Assembly: GCA_016930085.1 (NCBI GenBank)
Contig: JAFGHO010000114.1
Location: 1 to 39,692, forward strand
Origin: Spirochaetales bacterium
GTDB taxonomy: Bacteria; Spirochaetota; Spirochaetia; SZUA-6; JAFGRV01
Length of the DNA: 39,692 nucleotides
Direction: 5' to 3'
Part shown: positions 1 to 7,325 of the stretch, piece after piece
How the letters are laid out: every line of letters starts with the position of its first letter
Numbering within the stretch: the stretch's first letter is position 1
The notes under the pieces: generated by a model
What the model was told of the DNA's origin: nothing
Database searches by the model: none
What the model saw: only the letters and a program-made list of their open reading frames with translations
Made by a program: the position numbers and the translations under genes

Positions 1-513
1 CCCGATGTCCCGCAAAAGGAGAAGTCGGTTCCCGATCCGACCCATGAAACCCCGACGGTTGATGAGGAAAAGGATATCGCACTTGATACAAAAGAACCGC
101 CTCTCCATGAAGATGGTGAAAAAACGACGACCGATGCAGGAAAAACCTACGAGGAGATTGTCGAGATAACCCTTGAAGAGGCGGACCCCCATCCTCCGGG
201 GACCCGCGATGACCGGGAGATAACTGAAATTGTCTCAGACGCTTCACACAGAATCGATGAAACCGAAACGGCGTTACTTGTTCCCGGTTACTATTTTATT
301 CAGCTTGGCGCGTACGCGGAAAAGCAGCTTGCCTCTTCGATACAGAAAAGATTCACGAATTTATATCCGGTGAAAATTTATGAGATAGCCCATACAAAAA
401 TCACTATCTATAAAGTCCTGGTCGGCCCCCTTAACAAGGATGAAAGCGACACGCTTCTTTTCCGGTTCAAGGCGTTGGGGTACAGGGACGCCTTTGTCAA
501 GTATATCAACTAG
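1..513 (+). CDS. SPOR-domain protein, C-terminal part
   Basis: The frame is open from the first base of the window and stops at TAG 511-513, so only the last 170 residues are visible. Residues 1-90 are acidic, Pro/Thr-rich and look like a disordered linker. From about residue 97 a SPOR domain begins (YYFIQLGAYAEKQLA) and continues through YKVLVGPLNKDE to the end. SPOR domains bind glycan strands stripped of peptide stems and usually place a protein at the septum or in the periplasm. The missing N-terminus could be an RlpA-type transglycosylase, an FtsN-like membrane anchor or something else; the window cannot tell. The domain call is firm, but the full product is unknown. Confidence 0.8.
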   Translation, partial: PDVPQKEKSVPDPTHETPTVDEEKDIALDTKEPPLHEDGEKTTTDAGKTYEEIVEITLEEADPHPPGTRDDREITEIVSDASHRIDETETALLVPGYYFIQLGAYAEKQLASSIQKRFTNLYPVKIYEIAHTKITIYKVLVGPLNKDESDTLLFRFKALGYRDAFVKYIN

Positions 514-559
514 CCCGGCCACGTCTCTCGGGCAACCGGCAGGTGTCTATATAACATCG

Positions 560-590
560 CCGGCGTGCGTCCGTCACATGCCGGTCTCTT
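560..590 (+). terminator. Weak hairpin after the SPOR gene
   Basis: CCGGCGTG at 560-567 pairs with CATGCCGG at 577-584 (8 bp including one G:U, 9-nt loop). It is followed by TCTCTTCC rather than a clean T-run. It lies 47 nt past the stop codon and could end the upstream transcript, but the poor T-tract makes it weak. The rest of 514-735 shows no further gene. Confidence 0.3.
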
Positions 591-735
591 CCTGAAAAAT
601 CTCGCCTGTTGTGACAAAATGGTAAGTTCGTCCTTTATTTTACCAGAGAATGCAGGATTTTAGAAATGATTCTGCAGGTTTGTAGAAATTAATCATTTCA
701 CATTCTCGAAATCAATCTATGAAAGGATGAATGAT

Positions 736-2565
736 ATGGTCAACAGAAAAGGAATTGTCGGTATTGCGATTGTTCTGGTTATCCTGATTCAGGCGGGATA
801 TATTTATTCGCAGGATGATATTCAGTCAACAATGCCGGTCTATCTTGTCGTCAAGGGAGGCGTTACGGAAGAAGAAGCCTATGTCCTTGCTTCTTCTCTC
901 GGGCTTGGGGATGAGTTCGGCGGGATGAAGGGGATGCCGGATGAAAACGGGCTACTCTCGTTTGTCGATACGGAACGCTTTCAACTGGTCCCCACAAGAC
1001 AGCTTCGGGATGTATCCTCCGATGAGGACGGCAACAAGACGATTGCCGAAAGTATCGACATGAAAGCCCTGAAAGAAATTCGGGCATATCCGGGGGAAAA
1101 AGCCCTGGAAAGATTCGGCGGCGCGCTTAAAAAAGCCGGTCTTTTGACGTTCGAAGCCAGAGAGTTTGTCAAAAACAGTGAACTGGTTATCTGCGAAAAC
1201 GAAACCGGAAATTTTTTCAGGGTCGGGATCGACACAAAAGTCGGATTTAACCGGTACCTGAAAGGAATCCCCCTGACCGGGGCCGGCTCAAAGACGATGG
1301 CAATATTCGATCCCCGGGGTACGGTGACCAACCTTCTCGTCGCCGACAGGGATCTCAAGGAAGGGGCCGCAGTCGAACTTTTGACACCGAAAGAAGTGGA
1401 AGAACGGCTTCGTGAAACATACGGGAAAGAAATCGGGATTTCCACACGGCTCGTCTATTACGCCCCGCCGCTTGCATACGCAAATGTGAAGGTGATCGTT
1501 CCGCACTATCTCTGCTCGATTACCGAAAAGGGTAATAACGAGGAGACCGTTCGACTCGATGAATTAATTCCGGCCGTCCGCGATCTCCGATATGTTCCCT
1601 CCGCGATTGTCAAAGCCTCATTCGATGGCGACGTCTTGAAGGGGAAAGTGGATATTCGCGGCGGTGCGCCCCCCTATGATATTCAGTGGAATATCGGCGG
1701 AAGCATAAAAACATCCGGGAACGAAGTCCTTGTCTATAAACTCGATGCGCGGACAAAGATCGATAGACAATATATATCCGCCACAATTACGGATCAGAAC
1801 GGGATTTCCGTGACGGCGGGAACGGCCGTAGCGCTGGATCCTTCCTTTACTGCAACAGCCACCATTCAACCGCCCGTGATTATCGCGAATTACAGGCAGT
1901 TCGGAACGGAGAACTCCGTGACCAATCAGTTCGGCGACCTCGAACAGGGGTTCGTCAACCAGATGCTCGCAGACGGGGTCGCAAAACGCTTTCAGTGGAA
2001 AGGCAAGTGCGCGTGGGAACAGGATTTCAAATCTCCCATGGATTATTATTACATCGACAATACCGACATCACCCTCTATGTCGGCCACGGCAGTCCGACC
2101 GGATTTACCTTTGTCGATACTACCCACGACGACTATAAACTGGATTACAATGATGCGGATAACGACTGGGGGGACAGGGACCTCGAATGGCTGGCCCTTT
2201 ATTCCTGCCAGGTGTTGAATGTCAGTTACCCGCCGCTCTCGCTTTTCGAGCGATGGCGCCAGGAGTTCGACGGTCTCCACCTGCTTTTGGGATTTCATAC
2301 GAACGCGCAGGCGAACTCCGGATTCACGAACGCATTCGCTTCAAATATGGTCGACAGCGATATGACCGTCCGTGCTTCATGGTTCAAAGCGATCAACACG
2401 GATCAGCCTTCCGACAGGGTCGGTGTCGTGATGGGCGCGGGAATGATTGATTCGGGGGGCAACTGGATTTGGAACTGGAACGATCATTTCTGGGGTCACG
2501 GGAGCGTGGGCCCGGACATTCCGCAGAGCAAGATCGATTTTTACTGGGCACTGATCTGCTGGTAA
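736..2565 (+). CDS. Exported DUF6345-like protein (HG...SC motif)
   Basis: This is an exported protein of 609 residues. The N-terminus is a clear signal peptide (MVNRKGIVGIAIVLVILIQAG, then YIYSQ). ATG 727 sits directly on the GAAAGG SD, whereas ATG 736 is 9 nt downstream of it, so 736 is preferred. The middle (about residues 290-375) looks like a beta-sandwich of Ig/PKD type. The C-terminal third carries DITLYVGHGSPTGFTF, then DRDLEWLALYSCQVLN, then FDGLHLLLGFHTNA. From memory this matches the DUF6345 family. The spaced His-Gly and Ser-Cys elements recall the His/Cys dyad of clan CD (caspase/gingipain-fold) peptidases, but peptidase activity is my inference. The gene is monocistronic: a strong terminator follows 26 nt after the stop. 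No neighbour suggests a substrate. Confidence 0.75.
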   Translation: MVNRKGIVGIAIVLVILIQAGYIYSQDDIQSTMPVYLVVKGGVTEEEAYVLASSLGLGDEFGGMKGMPDENGLLSFVDTERFQLVPTRQLRDVSSDEDGNKTIAESIDMKALKEIRAYPGEKALERFGGALKKAGLLTFEAREFVKNSELVICENETGNFFRVGIDTKVGFNRYLKGIPLTGAGSKTMAIFDPRGTVTNLLVADRDLKEGAAVELLTPKEVEERLRETYGKEIGISTRLVYYAPPLAYANVKVIVPHYLCSITEKGNNEETVRLDELIPAVRDLRYVPSAIVKASFDGDVLKGKVDIRGGAPPYDIQWNIGGSIKTSGNEVLVYKLDARTKIDRQYISATITDQNGISVTAGTAVALDPSFTATATIQPPVIIANYRQFGTENSVTNQFGDLEQGFVNQMLADGVAKRFQWKGKCAWEQDFKSPMDYYYIDNTDITLYVGHGSPTGFTFVDTTHDDYKLDYNDADNDWGDRDLEWLALYSCQVLNVSYPPLSLFERWRQEFDGLHLLLGFHTNAQANSGFTNAFASNMVDSDMTVRASWFKAINTDQPSDRVGVVMGAGMIDSGGNWIWNWNDHFWGHGSVGPDIPQSKIDFYWALICW

Positions 2566-2591
2566 CCGGCGGGTACCGTACGATCGGATAC

Positions 2592-2628
2592 AAAAAGGCG
2601 GCCGCGGTTGATTCGGCCGCCTTTTTTT
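2592..2628 (+). terminator. Rho-independent terminator
   Basis: AAAAAGGCGGCCG, a 9-nt loop and CGGCCGCCTTTTTTT form a GC-rich stem with A/T-tract extension and seven Ts. It closes the DUF6345-like gene, and the symmetry means it could also act on the minus strand. Confidence 0.93.
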
Positions 2629-2629
2629 A

Positions 2630-2658
2630 TTGAATCAACCTTTTCGATCGGCTATGAT
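2630..2658 (+). promoter_or_regulatory. Promoter upstream of ligA (TTGAAT-17-TATGAT)
   Basis: TTGAAT at 2630-2635 and TATGAT at 2653-2658 are separated by 17 nt. The pair begins right at the end of the previous terminator. Predicted transcription starts near 2665, about 130 nt before ligA, and would first meet the hairpin at 2696-2745. Confidence 0.6.
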
Positions 2659-2695
2659 AGATCAAGCGTCGAAAGGTGTCATAAAAAGAACGGCA

Positions 2696-2745
2696 CCCCC
2701 GTGTCCTTGAGGAAGATCGATGCGCCGTGATACGGGGGCTTTTTA
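2696..2745 (+). terminator. Leader hairpin with T-run before ligA (attenuator or small-RNA terminator)
   Basis: CCCCCGTGTC (2696-2705) pairs over 10 bp with GATACGGGGG (2729-2738), one pair being G:U. The loop is 23 nt and CTTTTTATT follows. It lies between the predicted promoter at 2630-2658 and the ligA start at 2796. It could therefore end a transcript of about 80 nt (a small RNA) or attenuate ligA expression. No open reading frame of note lies in the leader. Confidence 0.55.
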
Positions 2746-2795
2746 TTCGATAAGGGAATCAAAAGACGCCGACATTTGAATTACGGAGAATCCGA

Positions 2796-4838
2796 ATGGA
2801 AAAGGAAGATATCAAGGCGGAAATCGGGAATTTGAGAAGGCTGCTCTATCGCTATCAGCATCTATACTATGTGCTTTCACGGCCTGAGGTAAGCGACGCA
2901 GAATATGACAGACTGATGGACAGGCTGGTGCTTCTCGAAAAGACATATCCGGAGTTCGCCGATCCGGATTCACCCTCCATGAAAGTAGGTTCGGATATCT
3001 CGCAGAGTTTTCCGGAGGTCGAACATACCATCCCCGTATTGAGTCTCGACAAATGCACGAGTTTCGCAGCCGTCAAGGAATGGATCGGGAAAACGGAAAA
3101 AAACGCGGAAAGGCCCCTTTCGTTCGTTGTCGAGGAAAAAATCGACGGCGCTTCGATCGTCCTTTACTATGAAGAAGGGAGATTGAGCAGGGCGGTCACG
3201 AGGGGAAACGGGATCAGGGGAAACGATATTACCGGAAATGTCATGACGATAAAAGCCGTTCCGCTGAAACTCCCGAAACCGGTGACGCTGGCGGTCCGCG
3301 GTGAAATATTTCTCCCTGTCGAATATTTCGACCGTATAAACTCGTCAATGGAAATCCCGTATGCAAATCCCAGGAATCTCGCGTCGGGAACATTGCGGCG
3401 GGTGAAAAGTTCGGAAGTCGCCTCGGTCCCACTCGATATTTTTACCTACGAAGGCTTTTCGGCGGCGCCCGTTTCGACCCATATAGAAATACTGGAAAAC
3501 CTCGCAGAGTTGGGGTTCAGACTGAACGGGACACTCGGCGTTTTTTCCGACCGGACCGATCTCGAGGAAATAAGGAAAAGGCATCCGCACTGGAGGACCG
3601 GGAAGATCGACGATATGGAGTCCTTTATAGCATCGGAAAGAGAACGGAGAAGCTCCCTGGACTATGAAATCGACGGACTCGTCATCAAGGTCAATGAAAT
3701 ACCCGCCCGGGAAGCACTCGGCTACACGGGACATCATCCGCGCTGGGCGATCGCGTACAAGTTCGAATCCCCCGAAGGACTGACAAGGGTAAAGAAGATA
3801 GACGTACAGGTCGGCAGGACGGGACGGATAACGCCGGTCGCACGGGTCGAACCCGTCGAAATATCCGGCTCGGTAATCACCAATGTCACCCTCCATAATG
3901 AAGAATACGTTCATATTCTCGAACTCGGTGAGGGAGATGTGATCGTGGTTTCCAAGCGGGGAGACGTGATCCCTTCCGCGGAATCCGTTTCAGAACATTG
4001 CGCCGAACGTATCTGGAATATGCCCGAATCCTGTCCGTCGTGCGGGAGCAGGCTCGAAAAGAAAGGCGCGCATCATTTCTGTACGAATGAAGAATGTGAG
4101 GCGAAAAACAGGGGCAGGCTTTATTTCTTTGTCGGGAAAGGACAGATGGATATCGATTACTGCGGTCCGGAAACGATCGATCTGCTTTACAAAAATGGAT
4201 ATGTCAGGGACATTCAGGATATATACCGGTTTGATCCCGACAGGCTGCTGCATGAACCGGGATTCGGAGAAAAAAAAGTGGGGTTGCTTAAAAAGGGAAT
4301 CTCAGAGAGTAAAAAAAAGCCGTATCGAATTGTGCTGCAATCCCTCGGTATTCCGGAACTCGGTCCGAAGGTCGCGGAACTTCTTATCGAGGCGGGGTAC
4401 CGGTCTATCGACAGCCTGCTCGAAGCGGCCGGTAACAAGGACACCGAACCGCTCGTGGCGATAGACGGGATCGGTGAAAAAACGGCCCTTACCATTATCG
4501 GGGAACTCTCCCGCCCGGAGGTCAGGAAACGGATCGACGGGTTGAAAAAGGCGGGGCTTTCTTTTTCCGAACCCGAAGACCGGTCCGGACCGGAACCGGA
4601 ACAGATATGCAGGGGGCAGACCTGGTGTGTGACGGGCAGCTTCAGGAGGTTCAAACCACGGGAGAAAGCGATGGAGGAGGTGAAGAGACGTGGGGGGAGG
4701 GTCACCTCTTCAATTTCAACCAGAACGACTCATCTTCTTGCCGGTCCGGGGGCGGGCGGCAAACTGGATAAGGCCCGTTCGCTTGGTATTTCCGTGGTCG
4801 ACGAAGACGAGTTTTTACGCATGATGGATTTGGAATAA
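2796..4838 (+). CDS. ligA: NAD+-dependent DNA ligase LigA
   Basis: This enzyme seals nicks in duplex DNA using NAD+ during replication and repair in the cytoplasm. At 680 residues it has the normal family length and all expected parts in order. An N-terminal helical NAD-binding (Ia) region holds HLYYVLSRPEVSDAEYD. The adenylation domain has catalytic Lys115 in EEKIDGAS and the downstream DYEIDGLVIKVN. The OB fold is around VGRTGRITPVARVEPV. A zinc finger uses Cys413, Cys416, Cys429 and Cys434. Helix-hairpin-helix repeats follow (LGIPELGPKVAELL, IDGIGEKTAL), then a C-terminal BRCT domain with CVTGSFRRF. ATG 2796 has GGAG 8 nt upstream. It appears to be transcribed alone, with tRNA-Phe converging from the other side. 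Confidence 0.98.
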   Translation: MEKEDIKAEIGNLRRLLYRYQHLYYVLSRPEVSDAEYDRLMDRLVLLEKTYPEFADPDSPSMKVGSDISQSFPEVEHTIPVLSLDKCTSFAAVKEWIGKTEKNAERPLSFVVEEKIDGASIVLYYEEGRLSRAVTRGNGIRGNDITGNVMTIKAVPLKLPKPVTLAVRGEIFLPVEYFDRINSSMEIPYANPRNLASGTLRRVKSSEVASVPLDIFTYEGFSAAPVSTHIEILENLAELGFRLNGTLGVFSDRTDLEEIRKRHPHWRTGKIDDMESFIASERERRSSLDYEIDGLVIKVNEIPAREALGYTGHHPRWAIAYKFESPEGLTRVKKIDVQVGRTGRITPVARVEPVEISGSVITNVTLHNEEYVHILELGEGDVIVVSKRGDVIPSAESVSEHCAERIWNMPESCPSCGSRLEKKGAHHFCTNEECEAKNRGRLYFFVGKGQMDIDYCGPETIDLLYKNGYVRDIQDIYRFDPDRLLHEPGFGEKKVGLLKKGISESKKKPYRIVLQSLGIPELGPKVAELLIEAGYRSIDSLLEAAGNKDTEPLVAIDGIGEKTALTIIGELSRPEVRKRIDGLKKAGLSFSEPEDRSGPEPEQICRGQTWCVTGSFRRFKPREKAMEEVKRRGGRVTSSISTRTTHLLAGPGAGGKLDKARSLGISVVDEDEFLRMMDLE

Positions 4839-4850
4839 GGATACTTCTAT

Positions 4851-4889
4851 AAAAAAAAGGGGCTGTCCAAAAAGTTTGGATAACCCCTT
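4851..4889 (-). terminator. Terminator after tRNA-Phe
   Basis: Read on the minus strand, AAGGGG and TCCAAA pair with TTTGGA and CCCCTT around a small loop with an internal bulge, followed by eight Ts (A-run 4851-4858 on the plus strand). It lies five bases past the mature tRNA 3' end and also sits where ligA transcription converges. Confidence 0.8.
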
Positions 4890-4893
4890 CCTG

Positions 4894-4966
<73 letters not shown>

Positions 4967-4981
4967 AATTCTTGCTGATCA

Positions 4982-5009
4982 TTAATAACACAAATATAAA
5001 TTATGTCAA
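4982..5009 (-). promoter_or_regulatory. tRNA-Phe promoter (TTGACA-16-TATTAA)
   Basis: On the minus strand a perfect TTGACA (5004-5009) is followed after 16 nt by TATTAA (4982-4987). Transcription would start about 10 nt before the mature tRNA 5' end. Confidence 0.7.
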
Positions 5010-5116
5010 TATCTATTCACGAAAAAAACGGTGAAAACGGCAGTTTTCTTTTTCGATTATTCCGTTAATCGGTTTTTACCCTCCTATTCGATAGCGTTAC
5101 GATCACCCCGATACGG

Positions 5117-6034
5117 TCATTTCTCACCGTTACCGGTCGCATTCTGCGCAATATCCGTTCCTGTTTCGTCGGGAATCGGTATTTCAGTCGATTTGTCGGG
5201 TTGTTTCCCGTCTTCTGCCTCTTTTTTATCTTTTTCCGGGAATATCCAGTCCGTTGCCTCTTTAATGATTCGATAGAGACTCATTATCTGAATATTGGAT
5301 TTCTGTTTGTCCAGTTTTTTTATCCATTTATTTTTTGTGTAGAGACGGAGAAAGGCCTCCTTCCCCGATTCGAGTTTCTCTTTATCGGAATCATCGAGAC
5401 CGGGAAGGTTTTTTATCATGAACATCGAAAGCAGAAAAACAATGTGGTCCTGTGAAGGAGATATGAGCGCGGCGAAGGTGTCTTTCGCCTGTCCGAGTTT
5501 GTTCAGCTGCATCTGGCTTATACCGTAATTCCACATTATCCAGGCCCTGCTTTTGAGATTCTTTAACCGCAGCAGTTTTTCGAAAAAGGCTTCGGATTCC
5601 GACGCGTTGCCGGAAATCAGGTAGGGGATGCTGAATTGGACCGCGTATGAGGCAATCAATGAAGGTTTTTTACCTTTGATGTAATACTCCAGTCGTTTCA
5701 TCCCCTCGATATTCGAGGTACACAGGTAGGAGTTGAGAAGAATTTTTATCGAATATCCCGATATCCTGTCTTTTTGATAGATTCTTGTTTCCAGATAGTT
5801 GATGAGACCGTACCAGTCTTCATTTTCGAGATAGCTAAAAAACTTCCAGTTTTTGATAAAATATGAGTTGAGGATTCCGAGGGTGACGAGAAAGAGGGTG
5901 AGTGTTATCCAGTATTTGGGCAGACTATGAAGGAACTGGTCGAATCCGATGATAAAAAACGGCATGGTAAAAAAAAATAAAAAGGAAAGAATGATTATCG
6001 CATTAAAAATTATAAAAATAGTTTTAAATTTCAT
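5117..6034 (-). CDS. Membrane-anchored helical-repeat protein, function unknown
   Basis: This protein has 305 residues. The first 60 contain two strong membrane segments (KTIFIIFNAIIILSFLFFF and YWITLTLFLVTLGILNSYF). A soluble, alpha-helical stretch to about residue 270 has TPR/SEL1-like spacing (WIMWNYGISQMQLNKLGQAK reads like a TPR helix pair). The last ~40 residues are charged and probably disordered. I chose the second Met because AGGAGA lies 6 nt upstream; the longer reading adds 15 residues without an SD. It is divergent from the HD-GYP gene across only 70 nt, so the two may share regulation. I do not recognise the family; a scaffold role is possible but unproven. Confidence 0.75.
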   Translation of the reverse strand: MKFKTIFIIFNAIIILSFLFFFTMPFFIIGFDQFLHSLPKYWITLTLFLVTLGILNSYFIKNWKFFSYLENEDWYGLINYLETRIYQKDRISGYSIKILLNSYLCTSNIEGMKRLEYYIKGKKPSLIASYAVQFSIPYLISGNASESEAFFEKLLRLKNLKSRAWIMWNYGISQMQLNKLGQAKDTFAALISPSQDHIVFLLSMFMIKNLPGLDDSDKEKLESGKEAFLRLYTKNKWIKKLDKQKSNIQIMSLYRIIKEATDWIFPEKDKKEAEDGKQPDKSTEIPIPDETGTDIAQNATGNGEK

Positions 6035-6051
6035 CAATTTTCTCCTATAAT
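6023..6051 (+). promoter_or_regulatory. Possible promoter for the HD-GYP gene
   Basis: TATAAT at 6046-6051 is a perfect -10, but the -35 position 17 nt upstream reads TTTAAA. The predicted start gives a leader of about 47 nt to ATG 6105. It overlaps the start of the divergent gene. Confidence 0.4.
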
Positions 6052-6060
6052 GATAAAAAG

Positions 6061-6089
6061 AGTGTAATTGTTTCTTCAAACATGGTCAA
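6061..6089 (-). promoter_or_regulatory. Promoter for the membrane protein (TTGACC-17-TACACT)
   Basis: On the minus strand TTGACC (6084-6089) is followed after 17 nt by TACACT (6061-6066). This is 27 nt before the chosen start at 6034 and is interleaved with the divergent plus-strand promoter. Confidence 0.6.
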
Positions 6090-6104
6090 CCGGAGGTTGT
6101 ATTG

Positions 6105-7241
6105 ATGAAAAATATTCCCGTATCGACACTCGCCCCTCATATATATTTTACCGCCCCGGTTTTCATCGATGGAGGTTATATCCTCCTTCTTCCGGATACT
6201 CCGGTTACACAGGAAATCGTCGATCGACTGAAAGAGTGGAATTATTCGCATGTTTTTACCGAAGGCGATACGGTCAATCATCCGAGCGATACAATTGTCG
6301 TATCACCGGAGGTGAAAAAAGGGGGGTTCGATATATCGATTAAGGAAAGTGAAAATCATCAGAAAATAATGACCTTCTATTTTGACTTTATCGAATATGT
6401 CGACACCTTCATCAATAATTTTTTACGGAAGAATGATCTTGATATCGCCTCCCTGACGATGAAGATCAAAGAGGTAATCAATACCTTGAAAGAGGACCGG
6501 GATTACCTCCTTGGCTTTACCGCGAAAAAACATCCGGTCGAAAATTATCTCATTCCCCATATCGTCAATTCGACGCTCATCTCATTGGGTATCGGTGAAT
6601 ATCTGAAGCTGCCGCCGCACAAGCTGATCGATCTCGGGCTGGCTTCCGTGCTTCACGAAATCGGCATGATGAAGGTGCCAAGGGCATTGTATATGGGGAA
6701 AAGCGAACTCAGTCAGCAGGAAAAGAAAACGATCGCGACACATACCCTCTGGGGGTACAGAATGCTGAAAAATTTTTCCGTATCCGAGCCTATTGCCGCG
6801 GTCGCCCTCGAACATCATGAACGGATGGACGGAAGCGGATATCCGCGCGGACTCAAGGGAGAGGCGATATCGTTTTATTCCCGGATCATCGCGGTTGCCT
6901 GTTCATTCGAGACAAGTGTCTCAAAACGGCCGTACAAGGAACCGGTCGACGGCCATAAAGCGATGCTCTTCCTGCTTACCGCGCAGAAACACAGGTACGA
7001 CGAGACCGTGTTGAAAGCGCTTGTCTTCACCCTGTCGATTTTTCCCCTTGGTACGTTCGTACTGCTTTCGAACAACGCGAAAGGGATCGTCTATAAAACC
7101 AATTCGGAAAATCCGAAATATCCTGTCGTCAAACTTCTTGTTGACGAGCATGGAAGGGAAATCACCGCCCCGGTACTCGTGCAGACGTCGAAAGAGACGG
7201 GGATCACCATCGCACGAACCTTGCGTTCGGAAGAAATATAG
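6105..7241 (+). CDS. HD-GYP domain protein with altered HD motif
   Basis: HD-GYP proteins normally hydrolyse cyclic di-GMP, so a signalling role is likely. The protein has 378 residues. An N-terminal ~60-residue segment (PVSTLAPHIYFTAPVFIDGG) resembles the DUF3391-like lead-in of this family. A helical linker follows, and the HD-GYP core runs from about residue 150 to 300. The GYP part is intact: EHHERMDGSGYPRGLKGE. The metal-binding HD signature, usually HDIGK, is instead HEIGM in SVLHEIGMMKVP, so the Asp is replaced by Glu and the following Lys by Met. This could weaken or abolish catalysis and leave a sensor role. ATG 6105 follows GGAGG by 8 nt. The nucleoside kinase gene lies 84 nt downstream. 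Confidence 0.87.
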   Translation: MKNIPVSTLAPHIYFTAPVFIDGGYILLLPDTPVTQEIVDRLKEWNYSHVFTEGDTVNHPSDTIVVSPEVKKGGFDISIKESENHQKIMTFYFDFIEYVDTFINNFLRKNDLDIASLTMKIKEVINTLKEDRDYLLGFTAKKHPVENYLIPHIVNSTLISLGIGEYLKLPPHKLIDLGLASVLHEIGMMKVPRALYMGKSELSQQEKKTIATHTLWGYRMLKNFSVSEPIAAVALEHHERMDGSGYPRGLKGEAISFYSRIIAVACSFETSVSKRPYKEPVDGHKAMLFLLTAQKHRYDETVLKALVFTLSIFPLGTFVLLSNNAKGIVYKTNSENPKYPVVKLLVDEHGREITAPVLVQTSKETGITIARTLRSEEI

Positions 7242-7325
7242 GGTGTAACAAGACGGGCGGCGGTACACGGCGTCTTTCCTTCAGAGGATGTTATTCGGGA
7301 TTGTTTGAAAAACAGGGAGCATGGA

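Noticed and set aside
981-1445. 154-codon minus-strand frame inside the DUF6345-like gene
   Set aside because: It lies wholly antisense to a gene with signal peptide, SD and terminator. Its Ser/Arg-rich translation has no domain.
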